64,000 nucleotides of DNA from Agreia sp. Leaf210 (GCF_001421485.1 NZ_LMKK01000002.1:124001-188000); one strand, 5' to 3'; counted from the stretch's first letter, positions 38,011-46,838 are shown. Notes: generated by a model not told the origin, from the sequence alone. Made by a program: numbers and translations.

Positions 38011-39004
38011 AAAAACTCTCGTCTCAGACATCACCGACGATGTGATCGTTCCAGGCGTCAAGAAGAAAGACCCGATCGTCGTCGCTCACGCCGTGAGTCG
38101 CCGCTTCGGCGGCCTGACGGCCGTCGATGTGGCGCACCTCGAGATCCCGCGCGGCTCGATCACCGCTCTCATCGGCCCGAACGGCGCCGGTAAGACCACG
38201 TTCTTCAACCTGCTGACGGGTTTCGACAAGCCGAACACGGGCAACTGGACGTTCAAGGGCAAGAGCCTCGCCGGGGTTCCCGCGTTCAAGGTCTCCCGCA
38301 TGGGCATGGTTCGCACGTTCCAGCTCACGAAGGCGCTCAGCGGCATGACCGTGCTCGAGAACATGCGCCTCGGAGCCACGAAGCAGGGCGGTGAGAACAT
38401 CTTCGTCTCGCTCTTCAAGCCGCTCTGGAAGGCCAAGGAAGACGAGATCACGGAGCGCGCCATGCAGCTGCTCGCCAAGTTCAAGCTCGACACCAAGAAA
38501 GACGACTACGCGTCGAGCCTGTCCGGAGGACAGAAGAAGCTCCTCGAGATGGCTCGTGCCCTGATGTCGAGCCCCGAGCTCGTCATGCTCGACGAGCCTA
38601 TGGCCGGGGTCAACCCGGCCCTGACGCAGTCGCTGCTCGGACACATCGTGAACCTGAAGGACGAGGGTATGACCGTACTCTTCGTCGAGCACGATATGCA
38701 CATGGTCAACACGATCGCCGATTGGGTGGTCGTCATGGCCGAGGGCAAGGTCGTGGCCGAGGGTCCACCCTCGACGGTCATGTCCGACCCCGCGGTGATC
38801 GACGCCTACCTCGGTGCGCACCACGCCACCGACCTCGGCACGATCGAAGGGCAGCTCGAGGTGGCTGAAGACATGGAGTCCGACCTGATCCGCTCCGAGG
38901 TCGAGCAAGACGCCGAGGCCGCCGGCATCACCGTTCAGAGCCATGGGGCCTCCACGACCACCGATGCCGCATCGACCCCGGTCGATGGAGAGGAAAAGAA
39001 GTGA
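38003..39004 (+). CDS. livG: Branched-chain amino acid ABC ATPase (LivG)
   Basis: 333 residues: Walker A GPNGAGKTT, the LivG/LptB-type SLSGGQKK signature and Walker B VMLDEPMAGV. The first 25 residues and the acidic, Ala/Thr-rich final 60 residues (about 272-333) lie outside the usual 255-residue ATPase. TTG start at 38003, overlapping the livM stop by eight bases, with AAGGA eight bases upstream. Confidence 0.93.
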   Translation: MPEKTLVSDITDDVIVPGVKKKDPIVVAHAVSRRFGGLTAVDVAHLEIPRGSITALIGPNGAGKTTFFNLLTGFDKPNTGNWTFKGKSLAGVPAFKVSRMGMVRTFQLTKALSGMTVLENMRLGATKQGGENIFVSLFKPLWKAKEDEITERAMQLLAKFKLDTKKDDYASSLSGGQKKLLEMARALMSSPELVMLDEPMAGVNPALTQSLLGHIVNLKDEGMTVLFVEHDMHMVNTIADWVVVMAEGKVVAEGPPSTVMSDPAVIDAYLGAHHATDLGTIEGQLEVAEDMESDLIRSEVEQDAEAAGITVQSHGASTTTDAASTPVDGEEKK

Positions 39005-39771
39005 GCACCGAATCCGATCGCGTCCTTGTCACCAAGGAGCTCTTCGCCGGCTACGTGCCGGGCGTCAATATCCTCAACGGCTCCAACGTCTACGTGAAGC
39101 GGGGCGAACTCGTCGGCATCATCGGCCCCAACGGCGCGGGCAAGTCGACGCTGCTCAAGGCCATCTTCGGCCTCGTGAACATCCGCAGCGGCTCCGTCGA
39201 GCTCAATGGCGAGGACATCACCGGGCTGAAGGCAGACAAGCTGGTCTCCAAGGGCGTGGGCTTCGTGCCGCAGAACAACAACGTCTTCCCGTCGCTCACC
39301 ATCGAGGAGAACCTCGAGATGGGCATGTACCAGAAGCCCAAGCTCTTCAAGACGCGACTGGCTTTCGTCGAGGACCTGTTCCCCGAACTGTCGAAGCGGC
39401 TGAAGCAGCGCGCGGGATCGCTCTCCGGTGGAGAGCGTCAGATGGTCGCCATGTCGCGGGCTCTGATGATGGACCCGAGCATGCTCCTCCTCGACGAGCC
39501 CAGCGCCGGCCTCTCCCCGATGCGTCAAGACGAGACCTTCGTGAACGTGCAACGCATCAACCGCGCCGGCGTCTCGATCATGATCGTCGAGCAGAACGCC
39601 CGACGCGCCCTGCAGATCTGCGACCGCGGCTACGTTCTCGACCAGGGAAAAGACGCCTACGAGGGCCCCGGGCGTGAGCTCATGAACGACCCCAAGGTGA
39701 TCGAGCTCTACCTCGGAACCCTCGCCACGACGAACGAGGTCACCACCTCGACGCCGACCGTGGGCGGCTGA
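39001..39771 (+). CDS. livF: Branched-chain amino acid ABC ATPase (LivF)
   Basis: 256 residues: Walker A GPNGAGKST, PQNNNVFPSLT after the Q-loop, signature LSGGERQM, Walker B LLLDEPSAGLSP and switch histidine replaced in part by IVEQNARRAL, as is normal for LivF. GTG start overlaps the livG stop by four bases. Last gene of livHMGF; the binding protein livK is encoded on the opposite strand downstream. Confidence 0.93.
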   Translation: MSTESDRVLVTKELFAGYVPGVNILNGSNVYVKRGELVGIIGPNGAGKSTLLKAIFGLVNIRSGSVELNGEDITGLKADKLVSKGVGFVPQNNNVFPSLTIEENLEMGMYQKPKLFKTRLAFVEDLFPELSKRLKQRAGSLSGGERQMVAMSRALMMDPSMLLLDEPSAGLSPMRQDETFVNVQRINRAGVSIMIVEQNARRALQICDRGYVLDQGKDAYEGPGRELMNDPKVIELYLGTLATTNEVTTSTPTVGG

Positions 39772-39782
39772 CGACCCGCACC

Positions 39783-40060
39783 ATGCCGAGGCCCAGCTCC
39801 GGAGCCCCGCGAATCGCCCTCACCGGCGTCGTGGCGGCCGGGATGCTGGGCCTTTCCGCGTGCCAGACGAGAGCTCCGTCTTCGCCAGCGGCTCGTCCAC
39901 CGGCCACAGCTCGGAGATCCCGAGCGGAGTGACCCGCGACCTCAGGGTCCTGCCGAACAATTGCAACATGCGCACGGTCGCCGAAGACAAGCGAGGCACG
40001 TTCTTCCCCGTGAACGTCTCGACGGGCGACGGTGCTGCCGGCATGATCACGCGACGGCAC
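39783..40060 (+). pseudogene. Frameshifted remnant of a small lipoprotein gene
   Basis: ATG 39783 opens a frame with a signal peptide and lipobox (GLSAC, Cys27) that stops at 39932 after 49 codons. From about 39860 the next frame (DESSVFASGSSTG, RDLRVLPNNCNMRT, GTFFPVNVSTGDG) takes over the strongly GC-biased third positions, then runs without a stop into the terminator and antisense to livK. The two halves read as one lipoprotein broken near codon 27, with its end lost. A sequencing error could explain the frameshift but not the missing end. Family not recognised. Confidence 0.6.
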
Positions 40061-40066
40061 GACAAA

Positions 40067-40092
40067 GGGGCCCGGTCCGAAGACCGGGCCCC
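40067..40092. terminator. Bidirectional terminator between livF and livK
   Basis: GGGGCCCGGTC-cgaa-GACCGGGCCCC, an 11-bp perfect stem with a stable tetraloop, followed by TCTCTT on the plus strand and by TTTGTCG on the minus strand. It lies 20 bases after the livK stop. Confidence 0.85.
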
Positions 40093-40111
40093 TCTCTTCA
40101 TAGGCGAAGAA

Positions 40112-41383
40112 TTAGTCGAGCTTGCCGAAGACCTGCTCTTCGAACGTGGTCTTGTTTCCGGTGTCGTACTTGTAGATCGACACGTACGCCTCGGTCGGGT
40201 CACCGTTCTTGTCGAACGTGATCGGGCCGGAGATGCCGTCGTAGTCGATGTCGGTGCCGTCGGCGATGAGCTTGGCGCAGTCAGTGAACGACTCGCACTT
40301 CGTTCCGCCCTCGGAGACCGACTGCAGGTTGTCCTTGATGGTCGCCCCGTCGGTGGCCTTGCCCTGGAGCGATGCCAGCGCCAGCAGCGTGGTCGCGTCG
40401 TAGGACTCTGCCGCGTAGCTGAAGACCGTCAGCGGGTCGCTGCCCTGTTCCTTGACGAGGGACTGGAGCTTCTCCTGGAACTCGGCCTTGGCTTCGACGC
40501 CCGGGTTGGTGAACTGGGCGCCGGCGATGTCGACGTTGGTGTCCTTGTCGGTGATGACGCCGTAGTTTCCGTCGGCTCCGTAGAGCTTCGAGAAGTCGAA
40601 GCCCTTGGCCGCGAGCTGCTCGGCGATGGTCTTGATCTCGTCGAACGAGATGACGACCAGCGCGTCGGGGTCGGTGGCGAGAACGCTCGTGAGAGCCGAG
40701 TTGAAGTCGGTCGACGCCGGCTCGAAGGTCTCTTCTGCGCCGACGGTCGCGCCGCCTGCCTCGAGAGCTGCCTTGATGTTCTTCTCGAGACCGGTGCCGT
40801 AGGCGTCGTTCATGTAGAGGATCGAGACGTTGGTCTTGCCGTCTTTTACGATCTTGTTTCCGAGGATGCGGCCCTGGAGGAGGTCGGAGGGGGCGGTGCG
40901 CCAGTAGTACCCGTCGTCTTCGTACGACGTGAAGTCGGGCGAGGTGTTGGCGGGCGAGATCTGCACGACGCCGGCCTGCGTGACCTGGTCGATGAAGGTC
41001 TTCGAGACGCCCGACGAGGCGGCACCGATCACGGCGGAGACGCCGTCGGCGATGAGCGACGTCGCCGACTGCGAGGCGATGTCGGTCGTGGTGTCGCCCG
41101 AGTCCTTCTGCGTCACGTCGATCGAGATGCCGGCTTTGGCATCGTTGATGTCTTTGGCGGCGAGGTCGACACCTGCGATCTCGGGCGGGCCGAGCACGGC
41201 GAGCGTACCGGTCTGCGGAAGGATCGTACCGATCTTGAGGGACAGGTCACCGGAGTCGCTGCTGCCGCTGTCGGTCGAGCCGCTCGAGCAGCCGACGAGA
41301 ACGAGCGCGCTGATTCCCAGAATGGCCGCGCCACCGAGGGTGGTCTTCAGCGACCGGGAACCGGTCTTGGCGAATACGCCCAT
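40112..41383 (-). CDS. livK: Branched-chain amino acid ABC substrate-binding lipoprotein
   Basis: 423 residues. Signal peptide with lipobox LVGC (Cys32) followed by a Ser/Gly/Asp-rich spacer anchors it outside the membrane. The rest is a LivJ/LivK-type type I periplasmic-binding fold: IGTILPQTGTLAVLGPP, VIGAASSGVSK and YMNDAYGTGLEKN. Encoded convergent to livHMGF rather than in that operon. AAGGAG is close to the ATG. A GTTAC-N6-GTAAC box overlaps the likely minus-35 region, so nitrogen control is possible. The ligand could also be a peptide or urea-like solute. Confidence 0.93.
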   Translation of the reverse strand: MGVFAKTGSRSLKTTLGGAAILGISALVLVGCSSGSTDSGSSDSGDLSLKIGTILPQTGTLAVLGPPEIAGVDLAAKDINDAKAGISIDVTQKDSGDTTTDIASQSATSLIADGVSAVIGAASSGVSKTFIDQVTQAGVVQISPANTSPDFTSYEDDGYYWRTAPSDLLQGRILGNKIVKDGKTNVSILYMNDAYGTGLEKNIKAALEAGGATVGAEETFEPASTDFNSALTSVLATDPDALVVISFDEIKTIAEQLAAKGFDFSKLYGADGNYGVITDKDTNVDIAGAQFTNPGVEAKAEFQEKLQSLVKEQGSDPLTVFSYAAESYDATTLLALASLQGKATDGATIKDNLQSVSEGGTKCESFTDCAKLIADGTDIDYDGISGPITFDKNGDPTEAYVSIYKYDTGNKTTFEEQVFGKLD

Positions 41384-41482
41384 GATGCTCCTTGAATGTG
41401 ATTGTTTTGTGGTGCACGGCGTAACGAAGTTGGCCGTCCTGCAAAGCTAATGGCCCAAAGTCGCACCGACAATACATTCCTG

Positions 41483-41498
41483 TTACGGGCTTGTAACG
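41483..41498 (-). promoter_or_regulatory. GlnR-like box over the livK promoter
   Basis: GTTAC-N6-GTAAC is a perfect half-site pair in the spacing of actinobacterial GlnR boxes, with another GTTAC at 41510-41514. On the reverse strand GTTACA then 17 bases then TATTGT reads as a minus-35/minus-10 pair, so the box would overlap the promoter. Binding by GlnR is inferred from the motif only. Confidence 0.45.
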
Positions 41499-41523
41499 CG
41501 ACCCAATCGTTACTTTTGCCCGG

Positions 41524-42480
41524 TCAGACCGGCTCAGCGACAGGCATCCGGCCCGATCGGCTCGTTCTGACCATGTCGACTGTGAGCGCGATCAATGCGA
41601 GCCAGACCAGACCGAATCCCACCCATCGTTCGACGGGCATCGGTTCGTGCATAACGAAGACTCCGAAAAGGAACTGGAGGATGGGCGCGATGTACTGGAT
41701 GAATCCCATATAGACGAGCGGGAGCCTCTTGGCAGCAGAGGCGAACAGCAGCAGCGGAACCGCCGTGATGACCCCCGCGCCCACCATGAGTACGACGTGC
41801 GCGGTACCCGAGGAGCCGAAGGCGAGTCCCTGAGGGGTGGCGGCCACGATGACGGCCTGCACGGCGGCGACGGGAAGCAGCCACAGGGTCTCGAGAGTGA
41901 GGCCCGACACGGGGTCGACCACGGGGCCGATGCGCTTCTTGACGAAGCCGTAGAGCCCGAAGGAGAAGGCGAGGATCAGAGCGATCCACGGAACGGATCC
42001 GAAGCCCACCGTGAGCACGCCGACGGCGACCACGCTGATGCCGAGCGCGATCCACTGCACCACTCGGAGTCGCTCGCCGAGAAGGACGACCCCGAGGAGG
42101 ATCGTGACGATCGGATTGATGAAGTATCCGAGAGCCGTCTCGACGACGTTTCCGCTCGTCGCGCCGATGACGTAGGTCTGCCAGTTGACGTAGATCAGCA
42201 GACCCGCGAGGCCCATCGTGAAGAGCAGCCGCGGCTGTCGCACGATGGCGATGAAGGCGGGCCAAGCGCGGGTCACCGTGATGATCACCGCGCAGAAGGC
42301 GAGCGAGAAGAAGATCCGCACGGCCACGATCTCGAACGGACCCGAGGGAAGGAGCAGCAGAAAGTAGGCCGGCAGAAAGCCCCACATCGTGTAGGCGCCT
42401 ACGGCGTAAAGGATGCCCGAGCGCGACGGCTCAGCGCCGGAATCAGGGGGTGCGGCGGGAGAGACGGCGGGGCGGGACAC
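41524..42480 (-). CDS. rarD: RarD-like EamA-family transporter
   Basis: 318 residues, ten helices in two EamA repeats (about 20-150 and 165-300). RarD markers are GAYTMWGFLPAYF near the start and the NWQTYVIGATSGNVVETALGYFINP region (halves NWQTYVIGATSG and VVETALGYFINP). RarD proteins are drug/metabolite-superfamily permeases; the original link to chloramphenicol sensitivity is weak and the substrate is unknown. Confidence 0.9.
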   Translation of the reverse strand: MSRPAVSPAAPPDSGAEPSRSGILYAVGAYTMWGFLPAYFLLLLPSGPFEIVAVRIFFSLAFCAVIITVTRAWPAFIAIVRQPRLLFTMGLAGLLIYVNWQTYVIGATSGNVVETALGYFINPIVTILLGVVLLGERLRVVQWIALGISVVAVGVLTVGFGSVPWIALILAFSFGLYGFVKKRIGPVVDPVSGLTLETLWLLPVAAVQAVIVAATPQGLAFGSSGTAHVVLMVGAGVITAVPLLLFASAAKRLPLVYMGFIQYIAPILQFLFGVFVMHEPMPVERWVGFGLVWLALIALTVDMVRTSRSGRMPVAEPV

Positions 42481-42530
42481 TGATGAATGCTACCTCCGGC
42501 CCGCATGAGCCGATCGCCTGGGGCGACAAA

Positions 42531-42563
42531 AAAGACCCGGATGGCAGAGCCACCCGGGTCTTT
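42531..42563 (-). terminator. Terminator of groES
   Basis: AAAGACCCGG (42531-42540) pairs with CCGGGTCTTT (42554-42563), with GGC/GCC inside. On the reverse strand the stem is followed by TTTTTTG-like T-rich sequence, a textbook intrinsic terminator 17 bases after the groES stop. Confidence 0.88.
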
Positions 42564-42579
42564 GTCTGTTTATCTAGGT

Positions 42580-42876
42580 TCAGCGAACCACGACGGCGAG
42601 CACGTCGCGAGCCGACAGCACGAGAAGGTCTTCTCCGCCGTACTTGACCTCGGTTCCGCCGTACTTGGAGTAGATGACCTTGTCGCCCACAGCGACGTCG
42701 ATCGGAACGCGGTTGCCATTGTCGTCTACGCGACCGGGGCCCACGGCCACGACCTCGCCCTCCTGGGGCTTCTCTTTGGCAGTGTCAGGAATGACCAGGC
42801 CCGAGGCTGTGGTCTGCTCCGCCTCGACCTGGCGGATGACGATGCGATCCTCGAGCGGCTTGATGGAGACCGACAC
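42580..42876 (-). CDS. groES: Co-chaperonin GroES (Hsp10)
   Basis: 98 residues, full length. Forms the heptameric lid of the GroEL folding chamber. The family start [12 protein letters not shown], mobile loop [19 protein letters not shown] and roof VDDNGNR are intact. GTG start, with GAGG about seven bases upstream. No groEL follows; the terminator lies immediately downstream. The promoter carries two CIRCE boxes, so HrcA should repress it and heat should induce it. Confidence 0.96.
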   Translation of the reverse strand: MSVSIKPLEDRIVIRQVEAEQTTASGLVIPDTAKEKPQEGEVVAVGPGRVDDNGNRVPIDVAVGDKVIYSKYGGTEVKYGGEDLLVLSARDVLAVVVR

Positions 42877-42904
42877 GGTTGACCTCTTCTTTCTTCACGT
42901 CTGA

Positions 42905-42931
42905 TTAGCACACTCACACCGAGAGTGCTAA
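42905..42931. promoter_or_regulatory. CIRCE element 1 (HrcA operator) of groES
   Basis: TTAGCACAC-N9-GAGTGCTAA matches the CIRCE consensus TTAGCACTC-N9-GAGTGCTAA with one mismatch in the left arm. It lies just downstream of the minus-10 box, over the expected transcription start. Confidence 0.9.
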
Positions 42932-42935
42932 GACG

Positions 42936-42965
42936 AGTTTAGGGGGTGGACTGGCACTCGGTCAA
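42936..42965 (-). promoter_or_regulatory. groES promoter
   Basis: On the reverse strand TTGACC (42960-42965), an 18-base spacer and TAAACT (42936-42941) form a sigma-70-type promoter. The minus-35 hexamer lies in the spacer of CIRCE 2, and the start point falls in CIRCE 1. Confidence 0.75.
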
Positions 42966-42977
42966 TCCGAGTGCCAA
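42951..42977. promoter_or_regulatory. CIRCE element 2 (HrcA operator) of groES
   Basis: CTGGCACTC-N9-GAGTGCCAA is the CTGGCACTC variant of CIRCE seen in actinobacteria. It covers the groES minus-35 box and also lies just upstream of the divergent methyltransferase gene. Confidence 0.85.
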
Positions 42978-43041
42978 CCGTCGTGGCACCTCGATGAGAA
43001 CCGACCGCCGTCTAGGCTGGCGGGGTGAACAGGCGCAGCGA

Positions 43042-44229
43042 ATGAACAAAGACGAGCTCGGCCTTGTGATGACCTCGGCAGCCCTGCGGCTGCTCGATTC
43101 ACTGCCCGAATACTCCGACTCCACCGATATCGTCAAGACCGTCGCGGCGCTCAGGCGCGACGGCCACCCGGCCGATCTCGTGTCGGCGGTGCTCACGCAG
43201 TCCCGGCTCCGGGCGAAGGCCACGGGCAAGTTCGGCGAGTTCGCCTCGCGCATGCTGTTCACTGAAGCCGGACTCGAGCAGGCCACCCGCCTGCGTGTGG
43301 CCGCGCTGCACGCTGGGCGATACCAGGCGGCCGGCATCCGGAGCGTCGCGGATCTGGGATGCGGCATCGGGGCGGACGCCCTCGCCTTCGCCGCTCTCGA
43401 CCTCGAGGTGCAGGCCGTCGACGTCGACGAGGTGACGGCGGCCGTCGCCTCGTACAACCTGGCACCGTTCACGAACGTCGCCGTCAGCCTCGGCGATGCG
43501 GTCGATCACGATCTCGCCGGGGTCGACTCCGTGTACATGGACCCCGCTCGGCGCACCTCGGGGCACACCGACACTCGCCGCCTGCCCGATCCTCGCGACT
43601 ACTCCCCCTCGCTCGACTTCGCTTTCGGTGTGGCACGCACGGTGCCCACCGGCATCAAGCTCGGACCCGGATTCGATCGCGAGCTCATCCCCGACGAGGC
43701 CGAGGCGCAGTGGATCTCGGTAGACGGTCAGCTGGTCGAGAACAGTCTGTGGTTCGGCCCGCTCGCCCGTGCCGGCATCAAGCGAAGCGCCCTCGTGCTG
43801 CGCGGCGGCCACAGTGCCGAGTTGGTGGCAGCAGGCGACAGCGTCGATGCCGACGTGGCCGAGCTCGGCACCTACCTCTACGAACCCGACGGGTCGGTGA
43901 TCCGCGCACGACTGATCGGTGACCTCGCCCGGGAACTCGACGCGAGGATGCTGAGCGAGCAGATCGCCTACCTCACCTCCGACACCCTGGTCTCGTCGCC
44001 CTTCGTGTCCGCTTTCCGTGTCGTCGATACGCTGCCGAGCGATGAGTCGAAGCTCAAGAAAGAACTGCGCCGGCGGGGCATCGGGCGCCTCGAGATCAAG
44101 AAGCGCGGCGTCGACATCGATCCTGCGGTGTTGCGCAGACGATTGTCTCTGTCAGGTGACGCGGAGGCCACCCTCGTGATGACGCGGGTGGGCGGCCGTC
44201 ACACGGCGATCCTCGCCGAGCGCGTCTGA
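43042..44229 (+). CDS. Class I SAM methyltransferase with THUMP-like C-terminal domain
   Basis: 395 residues from ATG 43042. SAM-binding motif I VADLGCGIGADAL at about 100-112, acidic turn VDVDEVTA, then YMDPARRTSGH in place of the usual DPPY/NPPY active-site loop. The C-terminal part (about 330-395, KKELRRRGIGRLEIKKRGVDIDP) is the THUMP-like region of this actinobacterial family. It probably modifies a nucleic acid, but no target is known. Earlier in-frame starts (42946, 42994) would overlap or crowd CIRCE 2. Divergent from groES. Confidence 0.82.
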   Translation: MNKDELGLVMTSAALRLLDSLPEYSDSTDIVKTVAALRRDGHPADLVSAVLTQSRLRAKATGKFGEFASRMLFTEAGLEQATRLRVAALHAGRYQAAGIRSVADLGCGIGADALAFAALDLEVQAVDVDEVTAAVASYNLAPFTNVAVSLGDAVDHDLAGVDSVYMDPARRTSGHTDTRRLPDPRDYSPSLDFAFGVARTVPTGIKLGPGFDRELIPDEAEAQWISVDGQLVENSLWFGPLARAGIKRSALVLRGGHSAELVAAGDSVDADVAELGTYLYEPDGSVIRARLIGDLARELDARMLSEQIAYLTSDTLVSSPFVSAFRVVDTLPSDESKLKKELRRRGIGRLEIKKRGVDIDPAVLRRRLSLSGDAEATLVMTRVGGRHTAILAERV

Positions 44230-44242
44230 GCCGCACACGAGA

Positions 44243-44274
44243 AAACGCCCTCCGTCGCGCGACGGAGGGCGTTT
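44243..44274. terminator. Bidirectional terminator
   Basis: AAACGCCCTCCGTCG and CGACGGAGGGCGTTT form a perfect 15-bp stem with a 2-base gap (in practice a 4-6 base loop), with A-runs before and T-runs after. It serves both the methyltransferase gene and the convergent gene at 44287. Confidence 0.88.
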
Positions 44275-44286
44275 CTTCGTTCAGTT

Positions 44287-44814
44287 CTAGTAGCTGCTGT
44301 AGCTGTCGGCGCTCATGCCGGCGACGATGATGACGACCCAGAAGATACCCCAGATCAGCGAGATGCCGATTCCGACGAAACCGGTGATGAGGGCCGTGAG
44401 CCAGAAGCCCTTGGCGGCCTGCTCGCGCTTCTTGCCGAGGAATCCGAGGACGACGGCGCCGATCGAGAAGATCAGACCGAACCCACCGCTGAACAGCGAG
44501 ATGACGACGCCGGCGATACCGGCGATCATGCCGATGAGGCTGAGGGTCTTCGGGGCAGAGGCGACCGGCGAATACGGCTGACCGTAGGGATTCGCATTAG
44601 GAGCCTGCGCGTAGGGGTTGGCCGGCGGGGCCTGCTGGTAGCTGGGCGCTCCGTACGACGGGGTCGACGGCTCGGCGGGAGGCGTGTACGCGGGCGGAGC
44701 CGAGGGCGTGCTCGGGGCGCCGTAGCTGGGCGCAGACGGGGTGGACGGGGCCGTGGGAGGCAGCGGCGGGACCGACGGCGTGCCCTCGGTCGACGGGGTA
44801 TTGGGATCAGTCAT
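44287..44814 (-). CDS. Proline-rich membrane protein
   Basis: 175 residues. Residues 1-85 are a low-complexity Pro/Ser/Ala/Tyr tail with repeated APSTPSAP and PSYGAPS units. Two to three hydrophobic helices follow (about 92-125 and 138-165), with a KKREQAAKG loop between them. The layout resembles DUF4190-type proteins. The repeats may be a cytoplasmic interaction region. No function is known. Confidence 0.7.
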   Translation of the reverse strand: MTDPNTPSTEGTPSVPPLPPTAPSTPSAPSYGAPSTPSAPPAYTPPAEPSTPSYGAPSYQQAPPANPYAQAPNANPYGQPYSPVASAPKTLSLIGMIAGIAGVVISLFSGGFGLIFSIGAVVLGFLGKKREQAAKGFWLTALITGFVGIGISLIWGIFWVVIIVAGMSADSYSSY

Positions 44815-44889
44815 GGGTCAACACTACTGAAGCGCGGTCACCCACATCTACGGGACACCCCGATTGCGCCGAGCGACGGGCCTCGCGCC

Positions 44890-45219
44890 TCAGAACGACG
44901 TCGGCGGCGTGGGTCCGGAATTCACGAACAGCACCAGGGCGACGAGGGCGGCGATGGTCGCGATGAACCCCAGATAGCCCAGCACGAGGCCGACGACCGC
45001 GAGGATCATGCCCGACTGTCGGCGACGTCTCACCTGCACGATGCCGATGTGCCCCAGAACGATGGCGACCGGAGAGATGAGCAGCACACCGGTGATCAGG
45101 GAGAAGAGGGCCGGCATGTTGAGCGTCCGGCGCGCAGGAGCCTGCGCTGCCGCCTGCGACCCGGGAACGGCCGATGAAGGGTCGGGCGAATACGGCGCGT
45201 AGACAGGCTGGCTCGACAT
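44890..45219 (-). CDS. DUF4190-type small membrane protein
   Basis: 109 residues: a short Pro/Ala-rich tail (1-30) and two hydrophobic helices separated by HIGIVQVRRRRQSG, the DUF4190 signature. It lies 9 bases after the tsaD stop and may be read with that operon. The neighbour at 44287 has a similar plan, so the two could be distant duplicates. Confidence 0.75.
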   Translation of the reverse strand: MSSQPVYAPYSPDPSSAVPGSQAAAQAPARRTLNMPALFSLITGVLLISPVAIVLGHIGIVQVRRRRQSGMILAVVGLVLGYLGFIATIAALVALVLFVNSGPTPPTSF

Positions 45220-45228
45220 GGATCGAGC

Positions 45229-46320
45229 CTAGCCGACCTGGATATCTGTGACCGGCAGCGTCGAGTCGGCACCGAACCCGAGACCCGACGGAGCATGACC
45301 CGCCATGATCAGCTGAGCGCCCAGCGCCGCGATCATGGCGCCGTTGTCGGTGCAGAGGCTGAGCGGCGGGATGCGCAGGGCGACGCCGGCCTCGGCGGCC
45401 CGAGCTGCGGCGACCTCGCGAACACGGGCATTGGCCACGACACCGCCGCCGAGGAGAAGGCGGGGCACGCCGTATTCGGCGCAGGCCGCGAGCGCCTTCG
45501 AGATGAGAACGTCGACGACCGCCTCGCGGAAGCTGGCGGCCACGTCGGCGAGCGGCACTTGTTCTGCCGCATCCTGTTTCTTCTCGACCCAGCGTGCGAC
45601 CGCGGTCTTGAGCCCGGAGAACGAGAAGTCGTAGCGGTGCGCCTCGTGGTCTTTCGGCAGGCTCAGGCCACGCGGAAAACGGATGGCTTTCGGATTGCCG
45701 CCCACCGCCGCCCTGTCGATCTCGGGCCCGCCCGGGTACGGCAGGCCGAGGAGTCGCGCCACCTTGTCGAACGCTTCCCCCGCCGCATCGTCGATGGTCT
45801 CGCCCAAGAGCTCGACATCGGACACCAGATCGCGCACCAGGAGAAGGGACGTATGTCCGCCCGAGACGAGCAGCGCGATCGTCGGGTACTGGATCTCGCC
45901 GGCGTCGATCTCACTCGATCCAGCGGTCGCGCTCTGCGGAACGCGCAGCACGTCGGCGCCGACGTGCCCCACCAGGTGGTTCACGGCGTAGATCGGTTTC
46001 TCGATCGCCAGGGCGAGAGCCTTGGCTGCCCCGACCCCGACCATCAACGCCCCAGCGAGGCCCGGCCCGCTCGTGACCGCGATGGCGTCGATCTCATCGA
46101 GCGTGACCCCTGCATCGGCGAGCGCGGAGGTGATCGCGGGCGTCATGGCCTCGAGGTGGGCCCGAGCCGCAACCTCGGGCACGACTCCCCCGTAGCGCGC
46201 GTGCTCGTCCATCGACGACGCGATGGTGTTGCTCAGCAGCGTGGTGCCTCGCACGATTCCCACGCCGGTCTCGTCGCACGATGTCTCGATGCCGAGAACG
46301 AGAGGGTTGTCGATGTTCAC
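45229..46320 (-). CDS. tsaD: tRNA N6-adenosine threonylcarbamoyltransferase
   Basis: 363 residues. Transfers threonylcarbamoyl from TC-AMP to A37 of ANN-reading tRNAs. ASKHA fold: [15 protein letters not shown] at the start, the metal-binding HLVGHVGAD (His-x3-His) near residue 115, [11 protein letters not shown], and [12 protein letters not shown] near residue 285. GTG start overlaps the rimI stop by four bases. Works with TsaB and TsaE, encoded in the same operon; the TsaC/Sua5 partner is not here. Confidence 0.96.
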   Translation of the reverse strand: MNIDNPLVLGIETSCDETGVGIVRGTTLLSNTIASSMDEHARYGGVVPEVAARAHLEAMTPAITSALADAGVTLDEIDAIAVTSGPGLAGALMVGVGAAKALALAIEKPIYAVNHLVGHVGADVLRVPQSATAGSSEIDAGEIQYPTIALLVSGGHTSLLLVRDLVSDVELLGETIDDAAGEAFDKVARLLGLPYPGGPEIDRAAVGGNPKAIRFPRGLSLPKDHEAHRYDFSFSGLKTAVARWVEKKQDAAEQVPLADVAASFREAVVDVLISKALAACAEYGVPRLLLGGGVVANARVREVAAARAAEAGVALRIPPLSLCTDNGAMIAALGAQLIMAGHAPSGLGFGADSTLPVTDIQVG

Positions 46321-46838
46321 GATTCGATCTCCTCACCCTCGTCGATACCGGCCCAGCGCGTCTGCGGCTCTAGGATTCCGGCACGCATGACGATGGCATC
46401 GACGTTGTCGGGCTGGTAATAGCCGGGGCGCACCCCGAGCCGCTCGAAGCCGAGCGATGAGTACAGCGCCTCGGCACCGGGGTTGTCGGCACGCACCTCG
46501 AGGAAGATCTCCCGAGCACCCCGGCGCCGGGCTTCGTTCATGAGACTCGTCATCAGCACACGACCGAGGCCTGAGCGCCGGGCTTCGGGAGCCACGGCGA
46601 TCGTCTGGATGTCGCCCTCCTTCGCCCCGCGAGGCGCGAGCAGCCCCGCGTAGCCCGCGATCCGAGCGGTGCCCGGCGAATCGTCGGCGGCACGGGCGAC
46701 GAGGTAGTAGCAGTGCGGGCTCGACAGGTCGGCGCGCATCGCGTCGGAGGTCCAGGCATCGGTCGTGAACACACTCGTCTCGATCTGCATGATCGCGTCG
46801 AGATCCTCGATACCGGCTCTCCGCAGCTGCCAGCTCAC
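46317..46838 (-). CDS. rimI: Ribosomal protein S18-alanine N-acetyltransferase
   Basis: 173 residues of the GNAT fold, with acetyl-CoA loop [12 protein letters not shown] and C-terminal [18 protein letters not shown]. RimI acetylates the N-terminal alanine of S18 and in actinobacteria is regularly placed between tsaB and tsaD. It overlaps both neighbours by four bases. Confidence 0.93.
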   Translation of the reverse strand: MSWQLRRAGIEDLDAIMQIETSVFTTDAWTSDAMRADLSSPHCYYLVARAADDSPGTARIAGYAGLLAPRGAKEGDIQTIAVAPEARRSGLGRVLMTSLMNEARRRGAREIFLEVRADNPGAEALYSSLGFERLGVRPGYYQPDNVDAIVMRAGILEPQTRWAGIDEGEEIES

